DNA of 5,731 nucleotides from Rudanella sp. (GTDB taxonomy: Bacteria > Bacteroidota > Bacteroidia > Cytophagales > Spirosomataceae), in the NCBI GenBank assembly GCA_026785985.1, contig JAJAYX010000036.1, positions 1-5,731 of the forward strand, written 5' to 3'. The notes below the pieces were generated by a model. The model saw only the letters and a program-made list of their open reading frames with translations. It was not told the origin of the DNA and ran no database searches. The position numbers and the translations under genes are program-made. Shown piece by piece: positions 1 through 5,731 of the stretch (positions within the stretch are counted from its first letter, which is position 1; the number at the start of each line of letters is the position of its first letter).

Positions 1-3855
<3,855 letters not shown>

Positions 3856-3897
3856 ACAAAGCGACGAGATCAGACCGATATTCGGGCCTTCCGGCGT

Positions 3898-3900
3898 TTA
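3898..3900 (-). other. rpoB: Premature in-frame TAA at rpoB codon 525 (expected GAA, Glu)
   Basis: The minus strand reads ACT ATT TAA ACG CCG GAA GGC, that is T-I-stop-T-P-E-G, where the family has T-I-E-T-P-E-G. A single G to T change on the coding strand (C to A on the plus strand) explains it. The position equals E. coli Glu562, next to the second rifamycin resistance cluster (about 563-572) and the fork region. It is one of the most conserved stretches of RpoB. Confidence 0.95.
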
Positions 3901-5472
3901 AATAGTACACAAACGACCGTAGTGCGTATAGTGAACGTCGCGAACCTCAAAACCAGCCCGCTCCCGCGACAGACCACCGGGTCCCAATGCCGACATACGA
4001 CGCTTGTGCGTCACCTCAGCCAGGGGGTTCGTTTGGTCCATAAACTGCGATAACTGATTGGTGCCGAAGAATGAGTTAATAACCGACGACAGTGTCCGGG
4101 CGTTGATTAGATCAACCGGCTTAAAATCTTCATTGTCACGCACGTTCATCCGCTCTTTGATCGTCCGGGCCATACGCGCCAGACCAACGCCAAACTGGGA
4201 GTACAACTGCTCTCCCACTGTCCGCACCCGGCGGTTGCTCAGGTGGTCAATATCATCGACAACGGCTTTTGAATTAATCAAACCGATCAGGTATTTTACG
4301 ATCAGAACAATGTCTTCGGTCGTTAATACTTTCGTATCTGATGATACTTCTAGACCAAGTTTCTTGTTGATTCGATAACGGCCTACATCACCAAGGTCAT
4401 ACCGCTTATCCGAGAAAAACAGGCTCTGAATAATCTCACGAGCTGTTTGTTCGTCCGGTGCATCAGCATTACGCAACTGCCGATAGATTTGCTCAACAGC
4501 CTCTTTTTCAGAGTTCGAGCTATCTTTCTGCAGGGTGTTGTAAATAATATTGTAGTCGGCCATGTTCATGTCCTCCTTATGCAGGATGACCGATTTCTGG
4601 CCCGAATCCATAATCAAGTCAATATCGTCAACCCGAATGGCCGAGTCGCGCTCTAAAAGCACCTCATTACGGCTGATCGAAACTACTTCCCCCGTGTCTT
4701 CATCCACGAAATCTTCCGTCCAGGTTCGCAGAACCCGTGCGGCCAACCGACGACCAACTGCCTTTTTGAGGTTGGCTGGTGTGGCAGGCATTTCTTCCGA
4801 CAAACCGAACAAGTCCAGAATGTCTTTGTCTGACCCAAAACCGATTGCCCGCAACAGCGTTGTTACCGGGAATTTCTTTTTCCGGTCGATATACGCATAC
4901 ATCACGTTGTTAACGTCGGTCGAAAACTCAATCCACGACCCTTTGAACGGAATAATCCGAGCCGAGTACAGCTTCGTACCGTTGGTGTGCTTACTCATAG
5001 AGAAGAACACCCCCGGCGAACGGTGGAGTTGTGAAACAATGACCCGTTCAGCTCCGTTTACAACAAACGAACCCTTCTCGGTCATGTAGGGAATATTCCC
5101 TAAAAAAACTTCCTGCTCAATAGTCTCAAAGTCCTCGTTGTCCTGATCGTTATTGATCAATCGCAACTTGGCTTTCAGCGGAACCGAGTAGGTCAATCCC
5201 CGGTCAATACACTCGTCAACAGAGTACTTCGGTGGATCGACCGAGTAGTCCATAAACTCCAGAACGAAGTTTTCGCGTGAATCGGAAATCGGGAAATTTT
5301 CCTGAAACACCTTGAACAGACCTTCCTGCGAGCGGTGGTCTGAGGGTGTATCGAGTTGGAAAAAGTCTTTAAATGATTTAATTTGGATATCGAGGAAGTC
5401 AGGATACCCGATTACTGGCTGAATCGTCGCAAAATTTTTGCGCATGCTGTTGGTGTTTGCGTTTGTAGCCAA
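3898..5472 (-). CDS. rpoB: RpoB N-terminal half (524 residues), ending at the premature TAA
   Basis: This half covers the protrusion, lobe and fork regions of the beta subunit. Visible landmarks are the [19 protein letters not shown] block with Val144, and the rifamycin cluster I stretch at about 473-496. There the key residues match the sensitive type: Gln476, Phe477, Asp479, His489, Arg492 and Ser494 correspond to E. coli Gln513, Phe514, Asp516, His526, Arg529 and Ser531. The constant offset of 37 puts the stop at E. coli Glu562. The start is uncertain. TTG at 5472-5470 gives [18 protein letters not shown], and the ATG at 5445-5443 gives [10 protein letters not shown] favour TTG because homologs, as I recall them, carry about ten residues before the conserved NFA, but neither has a Shine-Dalgarno sequence. 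The frame upstream is open only to a TAA at 5523-5521 and has no ATG, GTG or TTG. On its own this piece would lack the active centre. Confidence 0.9.
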   Translation of the reverse strand: MATNANTNSMRKNFATIQPVIGYPDFLDIQIKSFKDFFQLDTPSDHRSQEGLFKVFQENFPISDSRENFVLEFMDYSVDPPKYSVDECIDRGLTYSVPLKAKLRLINNDQDNEDFETIEQEVFLGNIPYMTEKGSFVVNGAERVIVSQLHRSPGVFFSMSKHTNGTKLYSARIIPFKGSWIEFSTDVNNVMYAYIDRKKKFPVTTLLRAIGFGSDKDILDLFGLSEEMPATPANLKKAVGRRLAARVLRTWTEDFVDEDTGEVVSISRNEVLLERDSAIRVDDIDLIMDSGQKSVILHKEDMNMADYNIIYNTLQKDSSNSEKEAVEQIYRQLRNADAPDEQTAREIIQSLFFSDKRYDLGDVGRYRINKKLGLEVSSDTKVLTTEDIVLIVKYLIGLINSKAVVDDIDHLSNRRVRTVGEQLYSQFGVGLARMARTIKERMNVRDNEDFKPVDLINARTLSSVINSFFGTNQLSQFMDQTNPLAEVTHKRRMSALGPGGLSRERAGFEVRDVHYTHYGRLCTI

Positions 5473-5542
5473 TGTTTGAGCGATTACATTTGTGAGGTCA
5501 ATTGCGCTCCCGGCCCCTATTTACAAGGCAACTTAAACTGAC

Positions 5543-5573
5543 CAAATATACCCTAAGCGTCAACCCGCCCAAG
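5543..5573 (-). promoter_or_regulatory. Candidate Bacteroidota-type promoter for rpoBC
   Basis: On the minus strand CTTG (5573-5570) is followed after 19 bases (5569-5551) by TATATTTG (5550-5543). This matches the bacteroidotal primary-sigma pattern of a -33 TTG element and a -7 TAnnTTTG element about 19-21 bases apart. The -7 match is complete, and the -33 element has three of the four bases of TTTG. Transcription would start roughly at 5535-5540, giving an rpoB leader of about 65 bases. It lies downstream of the hairpins, so it would escape any attenuation there. This is a sequence match only. Confidence 0.5.
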
Positions 5574-5624
5574 GGGGCAGTAGAGAGGCAACGTATAGAC
5601 CAAGGAATTAGTTTGGCGTATTAC

Positions 5625-5642
5625 CTTTTGTATAGACAAAAG
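5625..5642 (-). other. Small 7-bp hairpin directly after the large one
   Basis: The minus strand reads CTTTTGT, loop CTAT, ACAAAAG, a perfect 7-bp stem separated by one base from the 24-bp hairpin. It is AT-rich with no T-run after it, so it is not an obvious terminator by itself. Its AAAAG (5629-5625) could also pair with CTTTT (5659-5655) of the large hairpin, so alternative folds are possible. No function is assigned. Confidence 0.45.
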
Positions 5643-5643
5643 T

Positions 5644-5694
5644 CTCCAAACAGGAAAAGACCTGATAATGTATCAGGCCCTCCCCTATTTGGAG
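5644..5694 (-). terminator. 24-bp hairpin between rplL and rpoB: candidate attenuator or RNase III site
   Basis: On the minus strand the arms 5694-5671 and 5667-5644 pair along all 24 positions, with five G-U wobbles and a CAU loop at 5670-5668. The outer ten pairs (CTCCAAATAG with CTGTTTGGAG) and inner nine (GGCCTGATA with TATCAGGTC) are strong. The middle five (GGGAG with TTTTC) are mostly wobble. The inner stem alone is followed by TTTT at 5658-5655 and could act as a weak intrinsic terminator. The whole stem is long enough to be an RNase III substrate. The E. coli rplL-rpoB gap is known to hold both an attenuator and an RNase III site, which keep L7/L12 in excess over beta and beta prime. 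The same role here is inferred from position and structure. Confidence 0.6.
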
Positions 5695-5715
5695 TAGTAT
5701 CGTTAAAGCGGTTGC

Positions 5716-5731
5716 TTATTTTACTTCTACC
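5716..5731 (-). CDS. rplL: Ribosomal protein L7/L12, last four codons (partial)
   Basis: The right edge, read on the minus strand, gives GTA GAA GTA AAA TAA, which is Val-Glu-Val-Lys-stop. L7/L12 proteins typically end in VEVK (E. coli ends AEVEVK), and rplL is the usual gene just upstream of rpoB. L7/L12 forms the ribosomal stalk that recruits translation factors. Only the terminus is visible, so the call rests on this short match plus gene order. Confidence 0.8.

Noticed and set aside
3856..3900. A natural two-gene split of the beta subunit, as in some archaea and plastids
   Set aside because: There is no spacer, ribosome binding site or divergence at the break. The codons after the TAA still encode the uninterrupted family sequence TPEGPNIGL, which a split gene would not need to keep untranslated.
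3898..3900. Reassignment of TAA to glutamate or programmed readthrough
   Set aside because: TAA is also the evident terminal stop of rplL and rpoB in this window, and no recoding signal was recognised next to codon 525. I know of no bacterial code in which TAA means Glu.

Overview
The window is the junction of a ribosomal protein and RNA polymerase operon, transcribed entirely on the minus strand. In transcription order it holds the last four codons of rplL (L7/L12), a 243-base intergenic region, the whole of rpoB (RNA polymerase beta), a 19-base gap, and the first 526 codons of rpoC (beta prime), which runs off the left edge. The gene order rplL-rpoB-rpoC is the common bacterial arrangement.

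The protein sequences point to Bacteroidota, probably Cytophagia near Spirosoma. Both RpoB and RpoC read like members of that phylum throughout, for example the RpoB region around residues 470-524 and the RpoC start [15 protein letters not shown]. The rplL-rpoB gap also holds a sequence matching the phylum-specific promoter pattern (TTG, 19 bases, TATATTTG), and no gene here has a clear Shine-Dalgarno sequence, which is normal for the group. The genus is inferred from remembered homologs, not from a search.

The main anomaly is an in-frame TAA at 3900-3898, inside rpoB. It sits where the invariant Glu of the IETPEGPN motif belongs (E. coli Glu562). The frame is the same on both sides and the protein resumes immediately as TPEGPNIGL, so this is a single-base GAA to TAA change and not a frameshift. 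Because rpoB is essential, the likeliest explanations are a sequencing or assembly error, or a damaged second copy of the operon. A truly split beta subunit is much less likely.

The rplL-rpoB gap contains a 24-bp hairpin with a 3-base loop (5644-5694), followed at once by a smaller 7-bp hairpin. It lies where E. coli has an attenuator and an RNase III site that lower rpoBC expression relative to rplL. The candidate promoter downstream of it could supply separate rpoBC transcription. I see no mobile element, CRISPR array, tRNA or rRNA, and no sign of a previously undescribed system beyond these points.
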